A stretch of 64,000 nt of DNA from Sialis fuliginosa (lineage: Eukaryota > Arthropoda > Insecta > Megaloptera > Sialidae): contig OY540816.1 in assembly GCA_961205875.1 (NCBI GenBank), positions 14,890,701 through 14,954,700 of the forward strand. Direction: 5' to 3'. This document shows positions 48,835 to 59,674 of the stretch, one piece after another. Positions within the stretch are counted from its first letter, which is position 1. Each line of letters begins with the position of its first letter. The notes under the pieces are model-generated. The model had not been told where the DNA came from and did no database searches. It saw nothing but the letters and a program-made list of their open reading frames with translations. The position numbers were made by a program, and so were the translations under genes.

Positions 48835-49165
48835 CGAGCGTCCAATTAATTACGTAAGGCTTTAGTGTAAGGGAGGGGGGTCTGTAAAACCTTGCGAATT
48901 CTTAAGTCGCGGGAGGAGAGGAGGCAATGCGTTTCATACGTAAGTTTTTTTTTTATAATGAAGTACCTATTTTATTACGTTAATTGAACCAAGTTTCGTC
49001 TAAGGATAAAACTGAGTTGCTATAATTTTTTACTACTATTGGAATTAAGTATTATGAAGTAAATTTTGTTTACAATTTGCCATGTAATAACCTATATATA
49101 AAAACACTTGCTAAATCTTACGAATCCTTACAAGGAGGAAATGGATTAATGGACACTTACTATGA
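48835..49165. mobile_element. possible short inverted-repeat element, GTCC-ATTAAT ends
   Basis: CGAGCGTCCAATTAATTACG at the left and GGATTAATGGACACTTAC at the right are partly complementary. CTTGCGAATTCTTAAG near the left end and CTTACGAATCCTTAC near the right end are further related words. A GGGAGGGGGG tract lies inside the left end. The boundaries are approximate. Confidence 0.3.
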
Positions 49166-49299
49166 TTAATTTTTTTTTCTTATATTTTGTTCAATGTCAG
49201 TATGTGAGAGTACATTTTTAATAAAACATAAATCACATTTTTATTTTCTTATACCTATGTACCAATGTACATATATGAAATATACATACGTATAAGCAG

Positions 49300-49605
49300 A
49301 GCCGGTTTTAGCAAGTCTGATTAATTTTTTCGCCCTTTTTCCCCCCAAAAAAATGTTCAAAAAACATCAATAATCATTAATTAAAATTGATAAATTAACA
49401 AATAAGTTGAATAGTTAATATCTCAGCTTGGCGCGATCCTACAGACTCCAACTTTTTTTTAAATTATAGATTACATCATTAACTTTAAGACTATCAAATG
49501 CCATGTAACCGTCAAGACCTCCTTGCCCTATTATTAACTTTAATTTGATAAATTAACAAATAAGTTGAATAGTTAATATCTCAGTTTGGCGCGACCCTAC
49601 AGTTT
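49300..49605 (-). repeat. dispersed repeat D, reverse copy with a partial internal duplication
   Basis: GCAGAGCCGGTTTTAGCAAG, AATATCTCAGCTTGGCGCGA, TCCTACAGACTCCAAC and ATTAACTTTAAGACTATCAA match 5148-5375. The block AAATTAACAAATAAGTTGAA through CTCAG(C/T)TTGGCGCGA(T/C)CCTACAG is then repeated at about 49553-49603. Confidence 0.65.
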
Positions 49606-49805
49606 GTTTATCATTTAAAAAATACATTTGATAAAAGTTGTAGAGAATATTATTATCTACATTTTATATTTCATTAATTTTATTCAATTTTTTTATAATT
49701 TGTCAGAAATATTTTTTAATAAAATTAAAATCACATGCACTGTTCAATGTCAGTATTACGTATAAGAAAGTCCCGTGGCTTCCACGGCAGATATTTTGTA
49801 ATAAA
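49606..49805 (+). repeat. dispersed repeat G, 3' part
   Basis: TGTAGAGAATATTATTATCT, TTTTTTAATAAAATTAAAAT and CACATGCACTGTTCAATGTC match about 11020-11150. The end holds a hairpin, CCCGTGG-CTT-CCACGG, followed by CAGATATTTTG, better preserved here than in the long copy. Confidence 0.5.
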
Positions 49806-50332
49806 ATGATAATAACCAACTCAGAAAGATTGTTTCATGCGATATTAAATATATCTCTAAATACTTTTAGACATTTTGTATTTTTTTACGAATATATTCT
49901 TACAACAGTATACATATTTCCTTTGTTTTTAAATTTTCTTCTTAAGGAAGTACTAGACGATTGTGTTCTAAAGAACAAAGCTAGTGTACAAACGACGTTA
50001 AACCTGTGTTCATATGCATTATATATAATGCAACATTTCTGAATCCATATTATTGTGAACTGTAGGTATACGGCACGCGAGACGAAACAAATGTTAATAA
50101 ACAACCCTCTTACATACAATACCATTGTAACAAAAATAAACTGCCGTTTTTGGGGAAAAAGTGTCGTCTTGGGCCGCTGCGTGTACAGGGGTTCTCGAAA
50201 TCGAACATTTGAATTAAATTTATTTGTTTAATTGATTCACTTTATTTTTAGATATTTATTGGAAAATATCAAGAGGTTGATTTTAATCGAGATACACTGT
50301 TAAATCAAATTTAGTTAAAATTAAATACCTTC

Positions 50333-51150
50333 TGTAAAAAAAGTTCCCGGAATTTATTTTTAATTAAGCGGATGTATGTATTATAAAAAAATAAATATGT
50401 GTTTATGTTGGTAGCACTGTACACATATATCATACGAAGTTTGAGTACGATATGTCATCCAGTGTATTTATAGCAGCGAATTTACCTTAAGTGCGTTTTT
50501 CGATTTTTACCATTTTTTGTGTTAAAAACGAAATTTCTTGTGCTGATGCGTTGAAAATTATGGTGACTCGTACCTATCAAAAACACAAGCGTATGAGTGG
50601 TACAAATTATTCAAAGACGGTCGAGAAGACGTAAATGAATTACCTCGTTTTGGACGGCCATCTACGGCTTCTACTGAAAAAACATCGACAAAATTAATAA
50701 AATTATCATCAAAAAGCATCGTTTGAGTTGTAGAGAGATATAGAAAGTTCGTCTTAAGAAGCCAGATTTTTTTATGGATTTTGCACCACGATAATGCACC
50801 ATCGCACAAATCATGTTTGGTACGCGAATATTTGGCCAAAACGCAACGAATCATCGACCAAGCTCTGTATTCGCCTGATTTAGCACCCTGGGACTTTTTC
50901 CTTTTCCCAAAACTCAAATTACCACTTCGCGGAAAACGTTTTGAATCGATTGAAGTCATAAAAGAAAATTCGAAGCAGGAACTGAAGGCTATACCAAAAT
51001 CGGGGTTTGAGAAGTTTATGGAAGACTGGATTAAACGTTGACATGTGTGTATTGCATTGGGCGGGAACTATTTTGAAGGCGACAAAATAAATTTTGATGA
51101 TTAAATAAATATTTTGAGTTTTATTTTAAAATTCCGGGTACTTTTTTACA
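50333..51150 (+). pseudogene. deleted mariner element with broken transposase
   Basis: Inverted ends TGTAAAAAAAGTTCCCGGAA (left) and TTCCGGGTACTTTTTTACA (right) bound 818 bp, against about 1.3 kb for intact mariners. The reading frame near 50587 gives the typical N-terminal block AYEWYKLFKDGREDVNELPR then FGRPSTAS, and soon hits a stop. From about 50781 the catalytic end follows in the same frame: HHDNAPSH, YSPDLAPWDFFLFPKLK, then RFESIEVIKENSKQELKAIP to a stop after WIKR. Only 33 residues separate the two catalytic Asp instead of 34. The middle third, including the first catalytic Asp, is deleted. It cannot make a transposase. Confidence 0.88.
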
Positions 51151-51330
51151 TAAGGTAAATAAGTTTAGTTGAAAAAACTTCGTTCAAATTACTTAATATG
51201 GGTTGAAATGGACAAATTATTGATATATTTAATATTCTTTGTTTATTTAAACATTTTAACCAAAAAAAGTATTTAATATTCATTTACATGATCAATTATA
51301 AAACTATAATACCTCTACGTGTTATTTTCT

Positions 51331-52031
51331 TGTATTTTAGTCGTTATTTGTATGACGAGGTGAAGTTCAGTGCAGGAAATTTCACTAAAATTTTTTGAAT
51401 TTTTGATTTCGTTAAAAGTATGTTTATTGTATAGAAAATGACGTGAAAAGTTGAAATTTTCAAACCGCAGGTCTGTATATTAAACCGTTCTCGAGATATA
51501 GCCTCTCAAAGTTTCAGTTTTTTCAAAATTTTGAAGAAAAATGGCCATAACTTTTGAACGTGTGGTGGGAATCGATTTTAGTTGACGGATTTGGAATCAG
51601 CGTGTCAAAATCTATATAATGACATGTAAAATACTTTAAAACTCGAAAAAAAAAATTTCGCGAAAAATCGTAAAAATTCAAAGGGGTATACCTTAAAAAA
51701 ATGTCGATTTTTGACCAAATTTTTTTTGTCGGATTTTAAAGTATAATACATGTCATTACATAGATTTTGACACGCTGATTTCAAATCCGTCAACTAAAAT
51801 CGATTTCGACCACCCGTTCAAAAGTTATGACCTTTTTTCTCCAAAAATTTGAAAAAACTAAAACTTTGAGAGACTATACCTCGAGAACGATTTGAGATAC
51901 AAACCTGTGGTTGAAAATTTCAATTTTTCACGTCATTTTCTATACAATAAATATACTTTTAACGAAATCAAAAATTCAAAAAATTGTAGTGAAATTTCCT
52001 GCACCTCATCATAGAAATATCGACTAAAATA
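51331..52031. mobile_element. near-perfect palindrome of the 712-bp family, copy 2 (701 bp)
   Basis: It runs from GTATTTTAGTCGTTATTTGT to the mirrored ATATCGACTAAAATAC, with centre AAGGGGTATACCTT near 51681-51694. All blocks of the 20082 copy are present (GACGTGAAAAGTTGAAATTT, TTGACGGATTTGGAATCAGC). Just outside the right end, TTGAACTTAAGGTGTT complements AACACCTTAAGTTCAA found left of copy 1, so the true element may extend beyond the palindrome. Confidence 0.88.
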
Positions 52032-53034
52032 CGAAAAAATGAGTAAAAGCTTGAACTTAAGGTGTTTTATAACAAGTTTTTTTGGTAATAGGAGTGGGAG
52101 AATTCGATAAACCCATTGTTAAAACGGTTATTACCTACCTACCTTATTATTTTGACAAAATATGTTTCACGTCTCGCCACTGAATTTCAAACCTATAAAA
52201 TATAATTATAAAATAAAATTATTTGTATCAGATTATCAGAAGTATACTTTAAAAACAAAATACATTATAGTATGGTCACATTCCTACCATGGCAGGAGTA
52301 CGTTCATTAATCCTATTTGTTATAATGTTCTAATGCTAAAATCCCAACAAAATGAATAATTTCTTAAAATCTATTTTATGTTACCATAATAAAAAGAAGC
52401 GTACAGAAAGTTAAGAACTACTGCAAACTGCAATAATGTACGTATTCAACTGGTAATAACAACATATAACCACCCTCTGCATCAAATATACATGTACAAT
52501 TGCAATTCTATCGAGTTTGGCAAAGTTCAGAGTTTCAGAGCTTGCAAGCACAGTGAAAAAGATAGGGAGTATCTTTTTCAGTCATGATTATAAATGAATA
52601 ACCCTGTACATACATTTATATACATTGCAAAGTTTTACCAATAAGTGTATGGAGCAGTATGGCAATAGTACTGTCGCCGTTCCAGAAAATAAAATAGTTC
52701 CCAAAGGACCCGCTAAAAGGCGTCCCACGGGCAGCTAGCTACGCATTCTGATCCTGGAATTATGTATCCCTAATGGATTGTTATCCTGTGACGACGACGT
52801 CAAATATTTAGTCCGGGTGTGGCCGAGTCCGGTTGTTTTTGAAATTCCGGTCTAGTTAATTGAATTGTTGTTGCATTTTCTGTGTCACAGCGCGGAGTTA
52901 CGATGGCATTTTCAGGCGGCGACTTTAGTATTGAGTGCGTACGTGTTTGTGTGTGTGTAGGGAGTGGGAGGGTCAGTGGGTGCAGGGACGAACTAAAACA
53001 TAAACGTTTCTAAAATTACATTTTTTTATTTCTT
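52032..53034. other. intronic; G+C-richer patch at 52660-52990
   Basis: Blocks such as CAGCGCGGAGTTACGATGGC and a GTGTGTGTGTAGGGAG tract stand out. No exon with flanking splice signals is evident. Confidence 0.35.
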
Positions 53035-53225
53035 TTACGGCCATATGTATTAATAAAATAAGTATTATTGTTAAGCCGATTTTTTTAATTCGAGATATTG
53101 ATGGACATATCCATTTTAACCTGCCCTGAATTTATTCTGACTATTTTCGTCATGTCTATGTGTCTGTCTGTTAGTCGTTCAAAAACGAAGTGAATCTCGT
53201 TAATATCCGCATAATTAATTTTTAT
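53035..53225 (+). repeat. dispersed repeat G, 5' part
   Basis: TTTACGGCCATATGTATTAA, TTCTGACTATTTTCGTCATG and GTGTCTGTCTGTTAGTCG match about 10712-10840. Confidence 0.5.
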
Positions 53226-53933
53226 AATAATATTTTACTAATTTCTTAATTTCTATTAAATACCATATTAAAAACAGCGTAATTATAACAGAAACTGATG
53301 CAATATCCTTCCTTTTAACAGCATTTAAAAATACATATTAATAAAACGGCCAAGTGTGTGTTGGGCACACATATTAAAAATTACATTTTGGAATTTTTTA
53401 TCAGATTTTTTGTATCCATAGTTTAGAAATTAGAGGGGGGGCGCTCTGATAACCACATTGAAAAGCAAAAGGTTCCTAGTTTTCTGCAGAACCCTGAAAA
53501 ATCATCAATTGAAAGTGAGTTTTAACATACTTTTTATGGATATCAAAAAATATAATTGAGATGTTTATTTTATTTTCTTTTCTTTTGTAATTTGAAAAAG
53601 GGCAATCCACTAGGATTTTAATACGATAAAAAAGATACGAGAATGTAATTATTTTATTACAGCTCTGTGTATATTAAAATCATAATTTACATATATACAT
53701 TACATACAAGGGTTTATTTTTAAACATGTGGGTATATGCATAAGCACATATGTATATTTATGTCCTTCTTCATTATTTTATATCATGTGATAACACACGA
53801 ATGAACTTTTGATGGTTTTTAATGTGAGAACATGAAACAAAAAAAAAAGAATTCGTTAAAAATATTTTTCTTTTTATTAATTATAAAATCATCTGTGTAT
53901 ATATTTTTGATTAATATTTTTTTTATTTTTCAG

Positions 53934-54026
53934 CCAACTTGGATGAAGAACAAAGAGTATTGGGACAAAACATTCGAAGATCGATTTGAAGAACAAAAAA
54001 GAGATCCAAAAAGATTGCCATTAAAA
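53934..54026 (+). CDS. alpha-Man-II: Golgi alpha-mannosidase II, coding exon 2 (residues 100-130)
   Basis: A 93-bp phase-0 exon between TTTTTTATTTTTCAG and AAA|GTAAGT encodes PTWMKNKEYWDKTFEDRF then EEQKRDPKRLPLK. Joined after FDFQ of exon 1 it rebuilds the family's pre-catalytic block: FDFQP-x-W, then EYWD-x-x-FEDR-(Y/F), then P-LK. In known members this leads directly into V-x-VVPHSHNDPGW, the first active-site strand of the GH38 domain. That next exon is not found in 54027-64000. The ORF upstream of the acceptor is intronic read-through. Confidence 0.9.
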
Positions 54027-55510
54027 GTAAGTTATGTGTTTTTCTTAAAAATATAGTTTTATCGATGTAGCGTTTTTCTTAAGAAATTCTTGAATTTTTT
54101 TTTAATCGAGAATATATGGGTAAAATTTAAGAAATATAGATACACAATTTAAGATTTTGATAAAAAATTCTATCAAGATAGAAAAATGTATAATTAAGCT
54201 TCACTGAAAATTTAAAAATAGTTCAGCGTCTAGTTTTAAAAATATCTTGTAAAATATTATTTGGTTCTACATATTTTTGCTATAATGCATAAACATACAG
54301 AATTTGTTTCAAAATGCTGTTTTAGTACCTTTAATTCTTTTAGTGTAATTTAAAGTGACTAATTCAATTAGTGAAATAACTACTAACGACATAATGACTT
54401 TTAATGTTTAACTGACTCATATTTGACACAGTATTTATTCTCAAATGATATATTGATAAGGTATGTTTTTAGTTCCCCAATGACTTTCCGTATAAAAACA
54501 AAAGAAAAGAAACACATAAATTCCTGTGCGAGTACATTATTGAAAGGATTAAATTCCTGCGCGTTCTGTAATTTCCAATATTACTCGAGAACGTACAAAT
54601 AAACCTCTCCATGTGACACTATACATATATTTTTTCCCCGAGAAGATATAGGAAACGCTGCATACGGGAAACCGCTTCTAATTCCGTGTTTCCGCGTTTC
54701 AAAATCGATCACAAACACATATACGCGCGCGATTTATATATCCGTTGTTAAAAAAATAAAGCCACTTTAGCATCTTCGGTTCTTCTTTTTTTGTTCTTAA
54801 ATCGCTCACGTTGTGCGGTTATTTTCAGGTGACGTTGCTTTAAAATAACGCACCTCCGCACCCGGTTGAACAATGACTCGTCGGCAATCAGCATTGCTTA
54901 TTCCGCGAAGCAAAGGTTTTATTGGCGAAATGTAAATTTTGCACCGGTTCTTTTTTTTATTGTAACTTCGTGTGAACGATACTCCGTATCTTCCTCTTTG
55001 TTTACTTTGTTTGTTTCTATCTCTCTTTCGCCGATTTTTTTTACACCGTTCACGTAAATTATGTGATTTGTTCTCTTTTTTTTTTTACAAAAAAACCGTT
55101 AAGTTGTGAACTGTATTTTATTTTAATTGATTCTAATGATATTTAATTTTGTTAATTGTATTTTTTTAAATAAACGTTTAGCCACTTTGTGTAAAACAAG
55201 TAATTAAAACAGTGGCTAGTTTTAAATTCTAATTAATGGGTACATGTTTAACAATATCGTGGAAGTTACTATCGTTGTAATCGAATTTTTACTTCTTTTT
55301 TATACGGCTGTGGATTTTTTGGTACAAATTGATTTATACTGAAAATTATTTTTGAGTTTAGATTTGTAGACAAATATTTAGAAATACATATAAACCCGAA
55401 TAATATGCCACCAAAATATAAAAAATTTTAAAAGGTGAGATGAGGTTAGGTTAGGTAAGGTTAGGTAAAGTACTGTGCCATAGATATGCACAAAAAATCA
55501 TGTGTGTATG
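54027..55510. other. start of alpha-mannosidase intron 2; G+C-richer patch at 54620-55050; TTAGG run at 55446-55465
   Basis: GTAAGT at 54027 opens the intron, which runs past the window end. The patch at 54620-55050 contains CGCGCGCG and ACGTTGTGCGG blocks without a convincing exon. At 55446-55465 TTAGG occurs three times with one TAAGG, a very short interstitial telomere-like run. Confidence 0.5.
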
Positions 55511-55564
55511 CTACCGTTAAGGCAGGTAAAATATTGATCGAATTTCGACCATATGCGACACTAG
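55511..55564 (+). mobile_element. Helitron-like 3' terminus, family 2, second copy
   Basis: ACCGTTAAGGCAGGTAAAAT, the hairpin region GATCGAATTTCGACC, ten bases, CTAG, T. It matches 15272-15324 with about four substitutions, one of which breaks a hairpin pair. Confidence 0.5.
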
Positions 55565-55567
55565 TAT

Positions 55568-56268
55568 GTACAATTACATCAGATAAATTTTGTTTTGATA
55601 CTTACCATGGACTAACAATATAAAATAAATAAATGTAAAAATTAAAAGATTATTGAATCGTGACTAAAAAGTATTCCAATATGAGATGTTAGATATGTCA
55701 CTTCTTTTCTATTTCATTGCTTCCATCACATTTCTATATAAAAGATTCAAACAAACCATTAACTAAAAAATAAACAATAGAACCGATTTATGAGAAACCC
55801 CAAAGGCAAAGGTACAAAAGAAAACACAAATAGAGACGTTAAAAGTAATATATTCAATTTGAAGCCTTTATGTATAAAAATAATTGATGAAAAGTCAGAA
55901 GAAAGTTTTACACATTTTTTAAAACAAATTCCTATGTGTAAGTGATACCCTGTCAGTAGTGTTTTTTTTTTCTTTAACGCCGCACCGCCTCCTTTTAACT
56001 CTTTGTACTTTACAATCTTTTGAAAATGTTACAGAAGACTTCACCAATGCTTTTAGATTTGATCGACAGAAAACTTTATTAATTTGCTTTTGAAAATTTA
56101 TATATAATGTTACGTTCAATTGCCGATTAATTTCTTTTAGAAATGTCGGTTTTACTCAAAGGAAATAACCTATTACAATTATTATTTTCTATTTAATAAT
56201 CCGCAAAATTGATTTTTATTTTTTAATTAAAAAATAATATTCTTGTGTAAAGAGATATTAATAACACA
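55568..56268. other. AT-rich intronic stretch, nothing recognised
   Basis: No element end or exon is supported. Confidence 0.4.
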
Positions 56269-56577
56269 AGCCAACAAAAAAATATGTTTGTTCTGTTGCC
56301 TCTACTTCAATAACTGAATAATTTGAAGATTTTTGGCGTGCTTCAAATTACCATATCTCAGCGAAAAAAAATCGTACAGGAAAAATTAAAAATTCATTTT
56401 AATGACGAAATATAGTAAATTACTTACCGTGAATTTATTCATTAACATTGGCACATTTTAGGTTAGGTTGTCTCAAAACTGATGGAGAAATTTGGATTCG
56501 GTTTTAGGCAGCACGCCAAAAACCTTCGAAATCATCTATTCAAGTAGAGGCAACAAAAATATGTTGACCTGTGTAAT
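56269..56577. mobile_element. ~309-bp inverted-repeat MITE
   Basis: AACACAAGCCAACAAAAAAA, GTTGCCTCTACTTCAATAAC and AAGATTTTTGGCGTGCT on the left are mirrored by AGCACGCCAAAAACCTTCG, TATTCAAGTAGAGGCAAC and ATGTTGACCTGTGTAA on the right. The interior carries AGGTTAGGTTGTC and no coding region. Confidence 0.7.
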
Positions 56578-57370
56578 ACATCAACATAGAATTTAACAAC
56601 GGTGGATTTAAACTGAATTTTTCTTAGTGTTAATTCGTAGACCTGCATGTATTATTACTTTTTTATTATAGAAAATATTATAATTATATAGGTCGGTTAT
56701 ATTTAGGTATGTTCAAAGGGTTGACGGGTGGAGGGTGGAGCGTTAAAACTAATTTTACTATAAAATGGACTATATTATAAGCTCTTTATGGCGTAGTATT
56801 TATTGCTCTACGATTATTAGTTCCGGAGATATACGCTTTCAAAGTGTGACATAAAATCGTTGCATTTATTCTAGCTCACGAAAATACCGCTGGGGAAGAC
56901 GTAATTCTACGTCAAAATATAAAACTTCCGAGTTAGTCTTTTAATATTGGTCAATAACAAGATAATAAACATTTGAATATGTCTGAAAATACATTGAAAT
57001 TTCTATGTACGGTAGTAAATTTTTATATAGTTTCACTACAGCGTTTGTAATATATAATCATTCATTTAGACATGGTTAGAATATTACTTTATAGATCGGA
57101 CAAAATAGGTAAATATATAAATAATATCGGCACAAACATGAACACGGGGTTGTCAGTAGTGCAACAGCCGATGAAACGGTTTCATAACTTTTATAAAAAT
57201 AAAACTCACACGTTTCTTCTCGGGAGTGTTGTTACGTTTAGAAAACTTGTTACTACGAGATACTGTCTCCAGTTTCCTTTATTTGGTGGAAGTATTGATA
57301 CACGTACAATAAATGCATACATAATTTAAATACCTTCTTTACGAGCGTGTATACCTAGAAAATAAGATCG
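56578..57370. other. intronic, no supported gene
   Basis: The 85-codon frame at 57072-57329 has no recognisable domain and no flanking splice signals in the right places for the mannosidase. Confidence 0.35.
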
Positions 57371-57940
57371 CCTTATAAAATGAAACACCAGTCTTGACAA
57401 GGACCCCAGTAATAGCAAATTTTTAATTAAATGTACTAAATTAGAATTTGATTATTACCATTTCTGGATATTAATCTATATACATTTAACTGTCTTACAG
57501 CGTGATTTGATGACAATCGGCCAATAGGTGTCAAAATGGTGGACATTTAAACTAATTATTAGTATAATTTATTTATTAATTATTATATTATCATAGCAAT
57601 TGCTTTACATTGTTTCAAATTTGACTATTCTTTCTTTTATATATTTTGTACTACTACTTATCATTTTGTAATCATTAGCAAGTGTTCATCACTGCGTGTT
57701 CATTACTGGTTTTACCTTTGTCATTATAGGAGAAAAAACATGAACAAAATAAAAGGCTATAATTTAAAAAACAAACTATATTTGCAGACTTTGGTAATTA
57801 CATTGATTAAATAAAGAATTACGTGTTTATTTAGTAGAAGTATTAGTAACATGAGTTCATGAGAATTACAAAAAACAAGCCCATTAAAAAAAAAAAAAAA
57901 CTTTCTCTTATAGCAGCCATAACTGGTGCCTTTACCTTAT
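57371..57940 (-). mobile_element. TAAGGTACTGGCACCAG MITE, ~570 bp, reverse orientation
   Basis: The left end is eroded (CCTTATAAAATGAAACACCAGTC) and the right end AACTGGTGCCTTTACCTTA has two changes. The interior blocks GACCCCAGTAATAG-like, CAATCGGCCAATAGGTGTCA and CATCACTGCGTGTTCATTAC follow the order of 3982-4419. A poly-A run (57887-57900) replaces part of the CAATCACAAAAAC block. Confidence 0.8.
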
Positions 57941-58918
57941 AGGTAGTCTATTTTTTTCCAAAATCATATTCGTAACTTACGTTTTTCTTTAGATACAAAT
58001 TTTAGTAATTGAATATTAATGAAATTTTGTAAATCGATGAATAATACATTCTTGTAATATAAATTGTATTTAAATTTAATGTAACATAGAATCTTGTAAT
58101 CCTAATACGATTAAATGTGACCCTCAATAACCGTTACTGTATACACACACACACACAACCATACGTTGGCGATCTGAAGTCTCAGTATTTGCTCTGATTG
58201 TGTACAGAATCCACTATTATCTGTCTCTCCCTCAGACGTTCCGGTCTAGATGTTCCGGAAAACCACTTGTAAATAAAATAATCCGGGGCGCAATGTTTAT
58301 ATTTGCCTACGACTCTGGTTATTGACGCTTTGGGTGACCGCAAGACATATCCAATATGTCTGCTAAGATTTTCCAGAGGTTCTTAACAAGTATTCTTTTG
58401 AACGTATATAGTGTAATAAATTTAAATTATTTAGGATTTATATTTTAATCAGTAGCAAATAATATTTAGCTTCAAGTCTCAAAATGGTACTGAAATTGAT
58501 GGGCTGAGTTGCCAAAGACATGTCGATTCTATAGTTTTGGTTCAAGCGTACAGTAAAACTTCGATATAACTGATTTCAGATGTATACAACGTAAAGATTT
58601 AATGTATTTTTGCTCGTCATCAAAAAAAATGTCTTAGGTTTCTTAACAAGAGGGGGCTCGCGATAAGATGTGGGGGCCATGTCTATAAGTATTCCATTTT
58701 TTCAATTTTGGTACGAAACACTGGAAACTATTTTAAATCTCTCTTTATGAAACATTTATAAACTACACATTCTTATTCTGACGTCTAGTTGACTCGATTG
58801 TCCCATTAATTAGCTGATAATATCACACAGGTCTATTTTAAATTTCTAATACGGTCAAACATTCCAAGCATTTCGTGTGAAGTATTGAGCAACGCAAATG
58901 TTTGAATATAATAATATA
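57941..58918. other. intronic; AC microsatellite near 58143 and G+C-richer patch to 58340
   Basis: ACACACACACACACA lies at about 58143-58157. The following ~180 bp is richer in G+C but has no exon-like frame with splice sites. Confidence 0.4.
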
Positions 58919-59674
58919 TAGGTTGAGTAAAAAAATATGGAATATTGCTTATATTTTCTAAAATATTCGTTATTTAAAAAAAATGTTTTCGTAAAAGTTT
59001 TTAGATAAACTATTTCCTATGTAATGCTAACCTTAAAAAAATGGTGCTATTAGTTACGTTGCTATGGCATACAACCCTGTAAAATCTTAACGAGATTGTA
59101 AATGAAAAATTTAGAGAAAAATTAATTTTTATCATCTCAGATCACATTAACTACAACATAACCAAGTAAGCCTTGAAAAATTACTGAAACTTGCTTGTAA
59201 AACATCAAAAAAGAATCTAACGACCAAATAAATTAATATATTAGATTTTTTAATGCATTGTAAAGTGTTATTAAAATTGGTTTTAAATTATTTTATTTGG
59301 TCATTATATTCTTTTTTGGTTCTTTACAAGTTTCAGTCATTTTTCAAGGCTTACTTGGTTATGTTGTAGTTAATGTGATATGAGATTATTAAAGTTAATT
59401 TTTCTCAAAATTTTTTGTTTGCAATCTTATTAAAATTTTACAGTCTTATGCAAAAAAATAATATATATTCGTGAAACAATATAAAAAGATATATATTGTC
59501 ATTTAAAAAAATAGAGTTAGATGCCATAGCAACGTAACTGATAGCACCTTTTTTTGGAAAATTAGCATTACATAGGAAATCATTTCTCTAAAAACTTTTA
59601 CTAAAACTTTTTTTTTTATAATGAATATTTTATAAAATATAAGCAATATTACATACCTATTTTTTACTCACCTG
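58919..59674. mobile_element. 756-bp fold-back element at a TA target (CAGGTGAGTAAAAAA ends)
   Basis: TAGGTTGAGTAAAAAAATAT at the left and the mirrored TATTTTTTACTCACCTG at the right are flanked by TA (58917-58918 and 59675-59676). Paired blocks reach the centre near 59297: TTACGTTGCTATGGCAT with ATGCCATAGCAACGTAA, and AACTACAACATAACCAAGTA with TACTTGGTTATGTTGTAGTT. There is no coding region. Confidence 0.82.

Larger units (their letters stand above)
40628..53933 (+). other. alpha-mannosidase II intron, 13.3 kb, transposon-rich
   Basis: The donor GTAAGT is at 40628 and the acceptor TTTTTTTTATTTTTCAG ends at 53933; both flanking exons are phase 0. The intron holds a MITE starting 23 bp after the donor, a TTAA MITE, a Helitron-like end, two long palindromes, a deleted mariner and several other repeats, all listed separately. 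Most of its length is repeat-derived. Confidence 0.85.

Noticed and set aside
50558..50959. 133-aa minus-strand ORF
   Set aside because: It is the antisense shadow of the mariner transposase remnant on the + strand.
57072..57329. 85-aa ORF as a possible downstream mannosidase exon
   Set aside because: It lacks the PHSHNDPGW motif expected immediately after exon 2 and has no AG acceptor placed to keep the phase.
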